64,000 nucleotides of DNA from Amycolatopsis anabasis (lineage in GTDB: Bacteria; Actinomycetota; Actinomycetes; Mycobacteriales; Pseudonocardiaceae): contig NZ_VTHK01000008.1 of assembly GCF_009765355.1 (NCBI RefSeq), positions 186,001 through 250,000 on the forward strand, read 5' to 3'. Positions 1-10,224 of the stretch are shown piece after piece (the stretch's first letter is position 1; every line of letters starts with the position of its first letter). The notes below the pieces were generated by a model. That model did no database searches, was not told the DNA's origin, and saw only the letters and a list, made by a program, of their open reading frames with translations. A program made the translations under genes and the position numbers.

Positions 1-1
1 T

Positions 2-2674
2 CTGTTGATCGTCCTTGCATTCGTAGCGCTGTCTGATGGGCTGTTCGTCGATTACCAACATCTGTACCGTGCCTTTGCCGCGGACACTCCGGGGAGGCAG
101 ACCACTGTCCGGGCCTATGTGTCCAACTTGCGTGGCCAACTGGGGACGCACGTCATCCCGAAGCGGGACGGCGGTATCCGGTTAGCCATCGATCGTGAAC
201 AGATCGACGCTGTCCGGTTTGATGCACTTCTCAACAAGGCGCTGCGGCTACCGGACGACAAACGTATTCACGTGTTACGTGAAGCACGCGATCTCTGGCG
301 CCCCGGGGAACCGTTCACCGGGGCCGACCATCCGCTCTCCGACCGGTTCGATCAGCTCAACGAACGCCGCCGGGGCATGTTTCTGGACCTGATCCAGGCT
401 GAGTCCAGATTGGGCAGACCGGACTGGGCGGTCGCGGACGCCGAACAAGCCGCGAAACTCTGGCCGACCGACGAGTTGGTCTGTTCAGCGCTGTTCGACG
501 CATTGGCTGCGGCTGGTCGAGAACGGGAAATTGAAAGCAAGTTCACTAACTACCTGGATCGCGCTCAGCAATCCGGAGTGAAGGTGTCGCCCGAGCTGCG
601 GGCGAAAGCGCGACAGAAACGCCCCAGAAAATCTGGGGTTGTCCCGCCTGCCTACGCGGCCCACTACCAGCTGCCTCCGTTAAACACGGTCGTGCGTGGT
701 CGCGACGTGGAGTTGGCACGTCTGGACACGCTCCTCGGAGACGGAACATCGGCGCCGCGCATAGCGACGATCACCGGACCACCCGGGATCGGGAAGACCG
801 AGCTGGCCCTGTCCTGGTCCACGCGTTCGGTGGCGCGGTTCCCCGAGCGGTTCACCGACGGGAATCTCTACTTCGATCTCGCAGGCTTCTCCGGTCACGA
901 TCCTGTCCCGACAGAGGTGGTGCTGACCGCGTTCATCCGCACGTTCGGCGTCGACCCGATCGAGCGGGCGAGCAGCGACCTCGTGTCGGTCTACCGCACT
1001 ATTCTCGCGGACCGTGCCGTCCTGGTCGTGCTCGACAACGCGGCCAACTACGATCAGGTCAAGGACCTGATCGCTGTCGGGGCAGCGAACCGGACGATCA
1101 TCACCAGCCGGTCTGTGCTGCTCACCTCGCATGTCGTCGGCGGCGTCTGCGAGATCGAGCTGAGTCCGCTATCACCCGAGGCCGGGCAACAGGTGCTGGC
1201 GGACTCGATCGGCGAAGACCGAGTGAGTGCCGAGTGGGTGATGGCAACGGACATCGTGAAAAGGTGCGGGGGCCTGCCGCTGGCCATCCAGCTCGTTGCG
1301 GCGAGGACGCGATCGCGGCCGTTGCACACACTGCGCACGATCGAAGCCGAGCTGAAGGCGACCGGCGCGCTGCTGGACATCGGACCGACGAGCGACAACC
1401 CAGGTCTGCGCGAGTCCTTCACCTGGTCCTACCGGAACCTCGGGGACCGGGCGGCACGGGTGCTGCACATCATCGCTCTGCATCCTGGATCTTCGGTCAG
1501 CGCGGAGGTCGTCGCGTACCTCGCCGAACTGCCCCGGCAGGAAGTGCTTTTGGCGTTGGACGAACTGCTCGGCAACCACCTCGTGAATTCCGCGCCACGG
1601 GATCGTTTCGCGGTGCACGACATGCTCCGCGAATACGCGGTGGACATGGCCACTCGGGCGGGGCCAGGCGAGGTGGCGCGGGTCCGGGAAGCCCTGCTGG
1701 AATACCTGCTGTGGGCGGCCGTGCGTTGCGACCGAGCGCTCGACTCAGGGCGCGACCTCCCGGTGGGCGAGCCGGACGAGAGGGCGCCCTTGCCTGAACC
1801 GATGACGAAACAGGACGCCACGGACTGGCTTACCGCGGAACATGAGACCTTTCTCGCCGTCCTGGACTCACCCGAGTTCGCCGCCTGGCCCGCCTACCGG
1901 TGGCTGCTCCCCGCAGCGCTTTGCGCTTTCCACAATCGGTCCGCACACTGGATCACGGCCGAAAAACTGCTTCACGCGGCACTGGACGTTGACAAATCGG
2001 AATTCGGCCCATCGGAGGCGGCGCGTTTTCAGGCTGTGATTCTCCGTTTGATCGGCATGGTGCAGCGCAAACAAGGAAAACTGAACCTGGCGATCCAGCA
2101 GTTCACCTGGTCCATCCGCCGGTGCGCGGAGATCGGGGCGCGCATCGACGAGGCCAACGGCCATCAGCAGCTCTCGGTCGCCTACGAGGACCAGGAACTC
2201 TGGTCAGATTCGCTGCGTCACTGCACGATCGCGCACTCGATCTACGAAGGACTCGACGACTTCCGCGGCATGGGACATACCCGCAACACCATGGCCAGTG
2301 TCGAACTGGCAGCCGGTCATCCCGAACGCGCGGTCGCACACGGATTGGCGGCACTCGCGGCAATCAACAGAACCACCGACGATTACGGAAAAGCTGCAGT
2401 ACACCGCAACCTGCACCGCGTGTACAAAAGTTTGAACGACTGGGAACAGGCCATCGCGCATGGCGAGTCGGCAGCGCAGCTCTACCGCGTAGACGCGCCG
2501 GCCAACGAGGCGCACATCTTGATCTCACTTATTTCGGTCTACCAGCAGCTCGGCCACGCGGACAAGGAACGCCGTGCCGCGGAGCGCGCCCACGCCATCC
2601 TGGACAAGCTGCCCGAGAAACGGAGCCGTGATGAAGAGACGCGTGCCCGCCTCGCGGCCCTGTTGGCTAACTGA
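2..2674 (+). CDS. AfsR/SARP-like regulator, NB-ARC and TPR (5' partial)
   Basis: This is a STAND-type transcriptional regulator of the AfsR kind, truncated by the window edge. The first ~45 residues match the end of an OmpR/SARP winged-helix domain (VRAYVSNLRGQLG), so the frame continues upstream and the TTG at 5 is not the true start. A bacterial transcriptional activator (BTAD-like) domain follows to about residue 200. The NB-ARC ATPase has a P-loop GPPGIGKTE near 258-266, a kinase-2 strand VLVVLDNA near 340, and GLPLAIQL near 424. From about 660 to the end there are TPR-like helices. Such proteins often activate specialised metabolism, but NB-ARC/TPR proteins also act as defence sensors. 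The gene is convergent with the pPIWI-RE operon, with 11 bp between the stops. Its target is not evident from the sequence. Confidence 0.85.
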   Translation: MLIVLAFVALSDGLFVDYQHLYRAFAADTPGRQTTVRAYVSNLRGQLGTHVIPKRDGGIRLAIDREQIDAVRFDALLNKALRLPDDKRIHVLREARDLWRPGEPFTGADHPLSDRFDQLNERRRGMFLDLIQAESRLGRPDWAVADAEQAAKLWPTDELVCSALFDALAAAGREREIESKFTNYLDRAQQSGVKVSPELRAKARQKRPRKSGVVPPAYAAHYQLPPLNTVVRGRDVELARLDTLLGDGTSAPRIATITGPPGIGKTELALSWSTRSVARFPERFTDGNLYFDLAGFSGHDPVPTEVVLTAFIRTFGVDPIERASSDLVSVYRTILADRAVLVVLDNAANYDQVKDLIAVGAANRTIITSRSVLLTSHVVGGVCEIELSPLSPEAGQQVLADSIGEDRVSAEWVMATDIVKRCGGLPLAIQLVAARTRSRPLHTLRTIEAELKATGALLDIGPTSDNPGLRESFTWSYRNLGDRAARVLHIIALHPGSSVSAEVVAYLAELPRQEVLLALDELLGNHLVNSAPRDRFAVHDMLREYAVDMATRAGPGEVARVREALLEYLLWAAVRCDRALDSGRDLPVGEPDERAPLPEPMTKQDATDWLTAEHETFLAVLDSPEFAAWPAYRWLLPAALCAFHNRSAHWITAEKLLHAALDVDKSEFGPSEAARFQAVILRLIGMVQRKQGKLNLAIQQFTWSIRRCAEIGARIDEANGHQQLSVAYEDQELWSDSLRHCTIAHSIYEGLDDFRGMGHTRNTMASVELAAGHPERAVAHGLAALAAINRTTDDYGKAAVHRNLHRVYKSLNDWEQAIAHGESAAQLYRVDAPANEAHILISLISVYQQLGHADKERRAAERAHAILDKLPEKRSRDEETRARLAALLAN

Positions 2675-2685
2675 CGGCGTGCCGC

Positions 2686-5571
2686 TCAGTCCTCCACGAT
2701 CACCCCTGGTGCGGCTTCGGCCTCTGCCTGCTCTACGTCCTCCTCTTCATCGTTGGGGACCGCCACGGGCAACACGTATTCCTGGGCGTTCTGGGCCAGG
2801 TGAAGCGGCAACGGGAGGCGAAGCGCGTCGAGGTGGTCCGGCGCTTGGCGAAGCTGGTGCAGAGCCATGGCGATCGCCTCGGGATCGTCACCGCGGCCGG
2901 GGTGACAGCCCAGCACCGCGAACTCGACGAGTGACGGGTTCCACCCCGGTACGTCGGTGTCGATGGTCAATTGTCCCTTGTTCTTGCCAGTCCGCATCGG
3001 ACGGGGAGCGAGTTTGTCCGCCGCGACGGCGGCGCCACCGGCGGACGCGGCTTTCGCGGCCGTGCTGTAGAACACCCGGGAATCCTCGGGCGCGGTGTCA
3101 TCTTGCGCCCAGAGACCAGCGGACAAGCCGTTGATCCCGTCCGGATGGCCAGTTGCCCACCACGAGCCCGTCTCGCGTTGTTCGCCCGTGCGCACGCGGA
3201 CTAGCCGAAGGTTGTCCCGAACAGCGGCGGCGGGGGCCAGCCCTGTCCGGATGAGGTCCCTGCGCGCGTTGCCGTCTTGCAACCAGGTCCACTGCTGGCG
3301 GGCGTTCTGCGCGTGCGCGAGGAGAACCGTTGGCCGATTCACCACCTCTGACGATTGCAGGAGTTTCTGCAGGAAGCCCTCCACTACCCCGCGCTGCTGT
3401 TCGAGGTCACGGTGGTGTTCCGACCACGGCACCCACTGCGTCAGCGGGTCGTCAGCCAATTCCTCTGGTTCGATCCGGGCCAGCGCGGGGAGTCTGGTCA
3501 GCAGGCGCGGGTAGCTCGTCCAACCGCCGATGCCGTGGAAGGCTTCCGGATCCCAGCCCAGCACCCGCTCCTCTCCTGCGACGATGTCCGGGCGAACCAG
3601 CACGGCAACTGGCAGCTTGCGCCGCGGACTGGCCGGGCTGTCTCGCTGCGTGCTGGCCATCCAGATGGCGAGGAACTGCGTCTCCGGTGGAATTCCCGAG
3701 GGGATGTCAGGCATGGGCACGGTGACTGCTCCGGTCTGGCGCAATCCGTCCATCCAGGACGCTCTGGCGCGGTGTGCTCGCTTGGCGCCTCGGTCGACAA
3801 TGAATTGGGTGAACACGCCCGCGTCCGCGCACCCCAGGCGCATGGCGAACTTGGGATCGTTGCCCTGGTAGACGAAGCTTCCCCGCCGGGGAATCTCGAC
3901 GAGCGCCAGGCTGGGCAACGCCACGCTCGCTCCGTCGTCGGTCAGAAGCTTCTCCAGCGCCCGCCTGCGTAACGCGATTGCGGACTGTCGATCGGCGCGC
4001 CTTGTCCTGGACTTAGCGTCGACATTGAGCGAGCCACCTAGTCCATCACCGAGGCGCAGGCACCTCAACCGGACAGTGAGCTCCGGTGTTTCCCAGGTCA
4101 GCACCACGGGGCTGCCGGGTTTACTCAGTTCGTGCGCACGCTCGTCGCCCCGCTGCGCACCGCCGTCGCCGGTGAGGCTGAGCGCGGCCGTCAAGGCCGC
4201 GATGGCCGCTTCGCGCACACCGTGCGACTGCCACAGTAGCCGAGCCTCGAACACACGTTCGCCGCCCTCTGACCGGTGAGCGCACAACGCGCCCAGCGAT
4301 GACCGCAGCCGCAGTGCGACCTGTTCCTCGGCCTCCGCGCGCCTGTCCTTGGGGACAGCTCTGCGGACGTTCGCTGGTGCATCCGCCGGGACCAGGGAAC
4401 GGACAAGGTCGGGGACTCTCCTGAGCTCGGGGAACAAGGCCTGCTCGGCCCATTCGATGATCTGGGAGCGCTGGTGAGACATCAACCCGACGCCAACGCC
4501 GTGCTTCCCCATGCCAGTCGAGTGGACCACCAAGGCTTCGAGCTTGTCCTTGCCGACTAGCCAGGGCACCGGGTCACGAAGGAGATCGTCCACATCGGGA
4601 AACTTCCGTGTGCCGGCCACTCGGCTCAGTAGGCGAGCTGGGCCTCCTCGCTTCCACTGGTGCTGCTTTGTAGCGTTGTCCCAGGTGACGCGTGCCACGC
4701 CGTAACGCTCGCTCACCGGCGCGTTCGGCAGCCAGGGGACCGTCGGCCTGAGATAGATGGACGAATCCCGCCCGTAGCCGAGCCGGAGCAGACCCGTGTC
4801 CGGGTCGGTATGCGTCGCCCAGCGGCGTATTCCGGTGTGGAGGTGGATTTTGGGCAGCGGGTCGAACGGCACGGTGTGCAGCGTGACATTGATTATCACG
4901 GAGAACCACCACGTCCGGCCATCGATGTCCTCGTGAAGTGGCTGCGACATCAATTCGGCGCCCTGCTGGCGCGGCCCCCGCCCGATCGCCCGGAACCTGA
5001 GTTCACGAGTTTTGTGCCGGTACGGTGGCAACTCCTGGATACGCCGGGCGAAGTGGTCGGCGACGAGGAGGTACTGCAGGTTGTTCGGTGCGGCGGTGCC
5101 TCCATCACCGACCCAGGTGCGCAGCAGCGGCACATCCACTGGCGCCCACCGCGGTGGCGCCACGCGCAGCTTTTCCAGCAGCTCCCGGGCATGGCTCTCA
5201 TCCTCTTCGGCTGGGCAAAGACCGGAAATCCAGTAGTCGAGGAGTCTGCCGAGCACATGTTCGGGCAATGGGTTCGGTCGTCCCGAGGGGTGATATAGCC
5301 AGTTGTGTCCACGGAGGACGCCGCGATCCTGGCCGCGCCGCATCACGGAGACGTCCGACGCGAGTGCCTGCAATAGGGCGTTCAGCTGGTGGGTGGGCGC
5401 GGTCCGTATCGGTTCCCTGCCCTCCCGCCCTCGGTTGAGCAAGTCCACGACCCCGGCTGCGAACTGCTCCGGGAATGGCAACGTGTCGTAGCACGCGACG
5501 ACTAGGTCTTGGTCGGGCGCCGGTTCGTATACGGCCCGGCGAATGGCGGAGTACTCGAATCCCATGGTCAT
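2686..5571 (-). CDS. pPIWI-RE family protein (Argonaute-like PIWI module)
   Basis: A 961-residue protein that I assign to the prokaryotic pPIWI-RE family (DUF3962 N-terminal region, MID-like region, C-terminal DUF3893 RNase H-fold PIWI module). The recognition rests on overall layout, a C-terminal segment with LPLPLHLAQNAQEYVLPV, the block LLAHAQNARQQW, and its partners. Family members were predicted from comparative genomics to use nucleic-acid guides against invaders. The family is defined by conserved Arg and Glu in place of the usual nuclease residues. It is the last gene of a minus-strand operon: its ATG overlaps the helicase stop as ATGA (5568-5571). The order helicase, REase and pPIWI matches the core described for this family. 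The tail is acidic (EEEDVEQAEAEA). I am confident of the family and unsure of the activity. Confidence 0.8.
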   Translation of the reverse strand: MTMGFEYSAIRRAVYEPAPDQDLVVACYDTLPFPEQFAAGVVDLLNRGREGREPIRTAPTHQLNALLQALASDVSVMRRGQDRGVLRGHNWLYHPSGRPNPLPEHVLGRLLDYWISGLCPAEEDESHARELLEKLRVAPPRWAPVDVPLLRTWVGDGGTAAPNNLQYLLVADHFARRIQELPPYRHKTRELRFRAIGRGPRQQGAELMSQPLHEDIDGRTWWFSVIINVTLHTVPFDPLPKIHLHTGIRRWATHTDPDTGLLRLGYGRDSSIYLRPTVPWLPNAPVSERYGVARVTWDNATKQHQWKRGGPARLLSRVAGTRKFPDVDDLLRDPVPWLVGKDKLEALVVHSTGMGKHGVGVGLMSHQRSQIIEWAEQALFPELRRVPDLVRSLVPADAPANVRRAVPKDRRAEAEEQVALRLRSSLGALCAHRSEGGERVFEARLLWQSHGVREAAIAALTAALSLTGDGGAQRGDERAHELSKPGSPVVLTWETPELTVRLRCLRLGDGLGGSLNVDAKSRTRRADRQSAIALRRRALEKLLTDDGASVALPSLALVEIPRRGSFVYQGNDPKFAMRLGCADAGVFTQFIVDRGAKRAHRARASWMDGLRQTGAVTVPMPDIPSGIPPETQFLAIWMASTQRDSPASPRRKLPVAVLVRPDIVAGEERVLGWDPEAFHGIGGWTSYPRLLTRLPALARIEPEELADDPLTQWVPWSEHHRDLEQQRGVVEGFLQKLLQSSEVVNRPTVLLAHAQNARQQWTWLQDGNARRDLIRTGLAPAAAVRDNLRLVRVRTGEQRETGSWWATGHPDGINGLSAGLWAQDDTAPEDSRVFYSTAAKAASAGGAAVAADKLAPRPMRTGKNKGQLTIDTDVPGWNPSLVEFAVLGCHPGRGDDPEAIAMALHQLRQAPDHLDALRLPLPLHLAQNAQEYVLPVAVPNDEEEDVEQAEAEAAPGVIVED

Positions 5572-8500
5572 TCACCGTCCGGCAGCGCTTGGAGCCCGTC
5601 CGGGGGAAACATTTTGAGCAACCCGTCGTAGATGGGCGCATACAGCATCTGGACCAGTTGGGCTTCAGCGCTGGTCGATGCGAAGTATGGGGCGAGCACT
5701 TCCTTGATGTTGACGAGGAGGCTTGTCGCCGGGGTGTCGCGCGGCATCTTCGCGCCATCGACCGCATCCGGCGCGAGCGCGGCGGCGAGCCGCGGCGCGA
5801 ACTTTGCGTCCACGAAGACAACCCGGGCGGCGACTCCACCGCGCACGAGCCGACCGATCACCTGCCACATGGTCACCAGTTGGTCCCAGGCGAACGAGCG
5901 GCGCTCCGATACCGAGAGGCGGCGGTAAGAGTAGCGTCGGTTGAGGAGCCGGCCCCAGCGAGTCCGCGCCAGGGCGCGAAACGACTGACCGGCCTCGTCC
6001 AGTGATGCCGCCTGCGCCACGAGCTCGCGGAAGTCAGCTGGCTCATCGGGGTCGGTCGGTTTCTCGGCGATGCCCCGAACGAATCGAGTGACCCAGTCGT
6101 TGATCGCGAACACCGCGAGGCTCAAATCGTTGGGTACCGGATGCGGTCGCGAGAGGAACAGGACAACCCCGAACGCGGCTTTACCCTCGCGGTTGAGGAT
6201 GTTGTGGCCGCGTTCCACTGCCAACAGCGGCGCGACGAGCACCCAAGCCGACGGATCGTCGGCGAAGTCGGCGATGTTGCCGCGGCGGATCGAACCCGGC
6301 TTCGATTTCGGGCCGTCCTTCGCTCCCGTGGTGGCCTCGTCCAAGTCGGCGTCATCGGCGGTGAGCACGTGGACGTGCCCCCGCCACTGACCGATTCCGT
6401 TGAGCTGGTCCGCCGCGATCTCGGCTTCGCGGTAGCTGCCCACGAGAAGCAACGCCCGTCTCCTGGCGTACTCGACTTGCTCCAGTTCTTCGTCGAGGAT
6501 GCTGCGCGCCCCAGGCCGTTCCATGCCCAGCTTCTGGATCATCAGCCTCAGCACCGCGGGCCGTGTCGCCGGCGGCTGGCCGGACAGGTTGATCGGCTTG
6601 CCCCGGTCGTAGAGGAACCGGGTCGTCAGGGTCGACCCGCGCACCGACTTGAGTCGCTCGGCCTTTGGGCTAAGGATGACGTTGACCGGCTCGGGCAGGT
6701 GCGCCCGCGTCGACGTGCCGGCCCAGCTGGTGCCCGACAGCAGCATCACGTGCGGCCCTGACCTGCGACGGTGCGAGTCGGTGGCGATCCGGGGGAGCGA
6801 CATGAGCAGTTCCCGGCCGACCCCGGAACACCGGAAGAACCGAAGCGTCCCGGTGAGTCGCTCGCCCGACTCGGCGGGCTGGCCGTTGTCCAGTATGTAC
6901 TGGAAGCCAAGCAGGTTGCCCATCGGCGATTCCGGGATCAGCGGCTGGTAGTCCAACGGCGGCCGGCGGACCAACTCGTTGTCGGTCAATTCCAGCCGCA
7001 ACGCGGCTTCGACCTGCGGCCAGAGGTAGGTGAGCCGGTCCAACCGGTGGTGCAGCGCCGACAGCAACAGAACAAACTCCAACTTGCGTACGGTGACGCC
7101 GTCGGCGTTCGGCACGGCCTTGTCACCGATCAACTTCCGCAGCACCACCTCGAGTTTCCGGCGCGCGCCCTCGGGATTCAAGGTATGCAGAAGCTCCTGG
7201 ACCGAGGTGACCAGCCGATCGGCGTCGCTCTGGTAAGGCCCCCGGTCCCCGAGCGGGTCATCGCGGAAGACGTCGAACACTTTCTCCAGCTGCGCCCGCC
7301 GATCGGCCGGGCCTGGGGCGGTCGACGCCGCTACGCCGATCCGCTGATATTCGTCGGGGTCCGGGGCATCGACGGCGAGATCCTCATCATCGGAGACTGG
7401 ATCCGGTGCGTCGTCTCGCGGGAAGAACTCGTTTAGGAGCCTCTCTTGAAGCGTCCAAGAATTGAAGAATTCGATGCCGACCCACTCGCAGATCTCGGCG
7501 TCATCGATCAGAATCTCGTACAACCTGTTCGTGGCGCTCGCGGCGATCGTGAGCGACGCCTCCCATAGCTTCACATTGCGGTCGGAGAGCTGGATGCGTC
7601 CTTCGCGTGCGAGTTCTCGAATGTTGTGCGTGTGCAGTTGGTCCAGCCAGGATTCCGGTCCCTTGAGGGTCAGTGTCGCCGACGGGGCGAACATGTCGTC
7701 GAGGTTCATCATCACGCGGTCGGCCTCGTCTACGAGGACGAAGTCGCTGCGCAGGCAGGCGAGTTCCAGATGGCGCAGCCGCACATTGCTGACGTGCGGG
7801 GAGACCGGACTTGTCACGAGCGAGGCCATGTTGGCGATCCAGATCGATGCGTCTACCAGTCTGCGTGCCGCGCTGTGCCGGGGGCAGTCGTGCCAGAGCG
7901 GACAGCCGCGCGCCATGCTGCGGACTGGCTGGTCGTCCTCCTCATCCTCGTCGTCTGCGGGGTGGAAGCCCACGCATGGGGCGTCGATCAGGCGAGTCGG
8001 TTCCCCTGTGTCGTCGTGGCGCAGGGCATCAATCGGGCAGGTGGTGTTCAGGTCATCGAACGCCGCCTCGCCCCGATGGTCGAGCAACGACGTTCTCCCT
8101 TGCGCCGCGAGCCGCCGGTGCACCCCCTGGATGTGACGCCCGCGCGTGGAGAACCCGATAACGGGAGCCGCGACGTCGCGCCCGAGGACGGCGCGGAGGT
8201 ACTCAGTCAGCCGCAGTTGCTCCGCCACGTCACCGACAACGAGCGTGACCCGCGTCGGTTTTTGACGAGCCGCCCACACAGCGATGAGGATCATCAGCGT
8301 GCTCTTGCCAGCACCGACGATGCCCACCGCGTTCAGCAGCCCGTCCAGCCAGAACGACTCGCTCTCGACGTACGTCGAACAGTCCGGGGCCAAGACGCCG
8401 AAGTTCACGTCTTCCAGATGCTCGACCCAATTCCGTGAGCGAACATCTGGTAGCTCCCGCTCCCGATCCATAAGCCATTCGGCCGTGCGCTTGAGTTCCT

Positions 8501-9110
8501 CCCGGCTTATCTCGACGGGACCGCCGTTGACCCGCGATCGCGTGTCGATCGGGTGGCTGACCGGCTTCCGAGGGGTAGCTACCAGGTCGACGGGGATGTC
8601 GACGCGTGCTCGCTTGCCTCGGCGAAGAAAGTAGTGCGGTCCAGGCTCGGCAAGCCGCATAGCGTTCTCGCTGTACTCCGGCAGTTCCGCCAACGCGAGG
8701 TCGTAGTGGGCCAGGCGGTCGGCGGCCGTGTCGCCGGGACCGGTGAACGTCGCGGGCCCGAGGTCTTTGGGCACCTGGTAGGCGCGGACCTGCGGGGAGA
8801 GCTTCCGGTACGCTTTGACCGCCTCGCGCCAGGTGCGCCGGCGGCGCAGCGGCCACAACCGGTGGCGTGCGCAGGTCACCATCCATTCCTGTTCAGGTGT
8901 CGTCACGAGACCGGCAGCCTCGCCGAACGGGTACCCGCCGAACAGGACCCACGCGCCGGCGGCTGGCTGTGCTGGGTCAAGACGTTCGAGCAGCCGGAGC
9001 CCCAACTCGACCTGGCACAGCAACGCCGGCTGCACCTTCCGGTCCTTGTCGGGCCAGTTCTCGTCCAAGCTCTTGACCAGTGGCCTGAGCCAGGCGTCCG
9101 GACTACGCAC
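5568..9110 (-). CDS. DinG/XPD-like Fe-S helicase of the pPIWI-RE operon
   Basis: A predicted SF2 helicase of about 1180 residues. Walker A is GIVGAGKST near 263-271 and Walker B is VLVDEADRV near 460. Four cysteines between them (TTC, APC, RGC and HDC, near 358, 379, 403 and 409) sit where XPD/DinG helicases carry a 4Fe-4S cluster. A late motif region includes YSYRRLSVSERRSFAWDQLVTMWQVIGRLVRGG, whose QxxGRLxR core resembles motif VI. DinG-like helicases are one of the three core partners of pPIWI-RE proteins. The N-terminal ~250 residues are a family-specific extension that I cannot assign. I chose the GTG at 9110 because GGGGAG lies 5 bases upstream. The frame is open to 9143. It overlaps the REase gene by 8 bp. 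Confidence 0.8.
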   Translation of the reverse strand: MRSPDAWLRPLVKSLDENWPDKDRKVQPALLCQVELGLRLLERLDPAQPAAGAWVLFGGYPFGEAAGLVTTPEQEWMVTCARHRLWPLRRRRTWREAVKAYRKLSPQVRAYQVPKDLGPATFTGPGDTAADRLAHYDLALAELPEYSENAMRLAEPGPHYFLRRGKRARVDIPVDLVATPRKPVSHPIDTRSRVNGGPVEISREELKRTAEWLMDRERELPDVRSRNWVEHLEDVNFGVLAPDCSTYVESESFWLDGLLNAVGIVGAGKSTLMILIAVWAARQKPTRVTLVVGDVAEQLRLTEYLRAVLGRDVAAPVIGFSTRGRHIQGVHRRLAAQGRTSLLDHRGEAAFDDLNTTCPIDALRHDDTGEPTRLIDAPCVGFHPADDEDEEDDQPVRSMARGCPLWHDCPRHSAARRLVDASIWIANMASLVTSPVSPHVSNVRLRHLELACLRSDFVLVDEADRVMMNLDDMFAPSATLTLKGPESWLDQLHTHNIRELAREGRIQLSDRNVKLWEASLTIAASATNRLYEILIDDAEICEWVGIEFFNSWTLQERLLNEFFPRDDAPDPVSDDEDLAVDAPDPDEYQRIGVAASTAPGPADRRAQLEKVFDVFRDDPLGDRGPYQSDADRLVTSVQELLHTLNPEGARRKLEVVLRKLIGDKAVPNADGVTVRKLEFVLLLSALHHRLDRLTYLWPQVEAALRLELTDNELVRRPPLDYQPLIPESPMGNLLGFQYILDNGQPAESGERLTGTLRFFRCSGVGRELLMSLPRIATDSHRRRSGPHVMLLSGTSWAGTSTRAHLPEPVNVILSPKAERLKSVRGSTLTTRFLYDRGKPINLSGQPPATRPAVLRLMIQKLGMERPGARSILDEELEQVEYARRRALLLVGSYREAEIAADQLNGIGQWRGHVHVLTADDADLDEATTGAKDGPKSKPGSIRRGNIADFADDPSAWVLVAPLLAVERGHNILNREGKAAFGVVLFLSRPHPVPNDLSLAVFAINDWVTRFVRGIAEKPTDPDEPADFRELVAQAASLDEAGQSFRALARTRWGRLLNRRYSYRRLSVSERRSFAWDQLVTMWQVIGRLVRGGVAARVVFVDAKFAPRLAAALAPDAVDGAKMPRDTPATSLLVNIKEVLAPYFASTSAEAQLVQMLYAPIYDGLLKMFPPDGLQALPDGE

Positions 9111-10224
9111 GTGCACTCCCCTCTGCGGGAGACCGGTGTCCACCGAGGCGCGCTTGCGCGAGGTCGACGATGCGGGTGTCGGAGATCAGCGATGCGTCGT
9201 CCGCTGCCGAGCAGAGTTCGTCGAATGTACTGAAGTAGTAGTCGGGATCGGGCGCGAGCCGGTCGTCGGGAACCACCCGGAAGGCCTTGTCCGCGGCTGG
9301 CGAATCCGGAATCGGGAACGCAACCGCACCTGCTAATGCGGGGTTGCTCCAATCTACGACCTGGACTGCCCACGCTTCGCGGTCGGGAAACACGATCCGC
9401 AGGTCGTAGGCACCGAAGTTCGGCCACGGCTCCGCCTTCGCTCCGCACGCCACCAGCCGGTCGGCGAGATTGCACACCACCCGTCCAGGCCGGGACACGA
9501 ACTGCCGGTGCAGGCGATCCAGGTGGAACATCGGACCGTCTTCGTCGGTCCAGTCCTTACCGTCTTGGATAAGCTCGTCGTCGCAACGGGCGCTCTCGCA
9601 CCACCAGGTGTACTTGTCCAGGGGGAATGCCAAGTGGTCGCAATCACCACAGGCGTGGAGCACTCCACCGTGGACCCACCGCTCGTCGACCTGCTGGTAC
9701 GTCTGCTTGACAACGCTCTCCAGCGAGCCGAGCCGCGGGTCGAAGTTGATCGCGTTGACCGCCTCGTTGTCCAGCACGGGCCGCTCGATCAGCAGGCGCC
9801 GGAAGGCGGTGTACGCCGTCGTGTCGCGTCGCTCGCGGCACAGCTCCGCGGCATCGTCCAGCGTCCGCAGGACCGTGGCCCACGGATTCGGCACTCCGAC
9901 CGTGAGCGCCACCTCGTGACATAGATCCGTCAGAAAGCCGTATTCCTCGTCCAGCAGCCAACTTGCCTGGTTGAACACACCCGGCGGAGCGGTCAGCGGC
10001 CAGTCGACTACCGGCCGTTCCTGGCACAGCGTCACCAGGTCAGGCACGCTTGCCGGTGGCGTCGCCCCGTCTCTCAGTGCTCGTAGCGCGAGTCGATTCA
10101 GCGCGCGCTGGGCAGCTGCGGGATACGGCAGGCGGAAAAGCTGAACGTTCTTGATCTCGTCCAACTCGATCAATGCCCGCGCCACGTCCCCGATCAAAGG
10201 CGCGTCCGAGTCAGCCCAGTTCAC
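9103..10224 (-). CDS. pPIWI-RE-associated REase-fold protein
   Basis: A 373-residue protein in the position of the REase partner of pPIWI-RE systems. The N-terminal two-thirds is helical and matches no domain I know outside this context. A zinc-ribbon-like set of cysteines follows (C192, C195, C209, C214: ACGDCDH and WWCESARC). Near the C terminus is a REase-like core with D274 in GAYDLRIVF and the strand AWAVQVVDWSNP. In PD-(D/E)XK enzymes that strand carries (D/E)-x-K. Here I read Q288-V-V290, so the catalytic lysine appears to be missing. The gene lies between the dual nuclease (14-bp overlap) and the helicase (8-bp overlap), so the three are probably co-translated. Assignment relies on context as well as motifs. 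Confidence 0.7.
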   Translation of the reverse strand: MNWADSDAPLIGDVARALIELDEIKNVQLFRLPYPAAAQRALNRLALRALRDGATPPASVPDLVTLCQERPVVDWPLTAPPGVFNQASWLLDEEYGFLTDLCHEVALTVGVPNPWATVLRTLDDAAELCRERRDTTAYTAFRRLLIERPVLDNEAVNAINFDPRLGSLESVVKQTYQQVDERWVHGGVLHACGDCDHLAFPLDKYTWWCESARCDDELIQDGKDWTDEDGPMFHLDRLHRQFVSRPGRVVCNLADRLVACGAKAEPWPNFGAYDLRIVFPDREAWAVQVVDWSNPALAGAVAFPIPDSPAADKAFRVVPDDRLAPDPDYYFSTFDELCSAADDASLISDTRIVDLAQARLGGHRSPAEGSARA

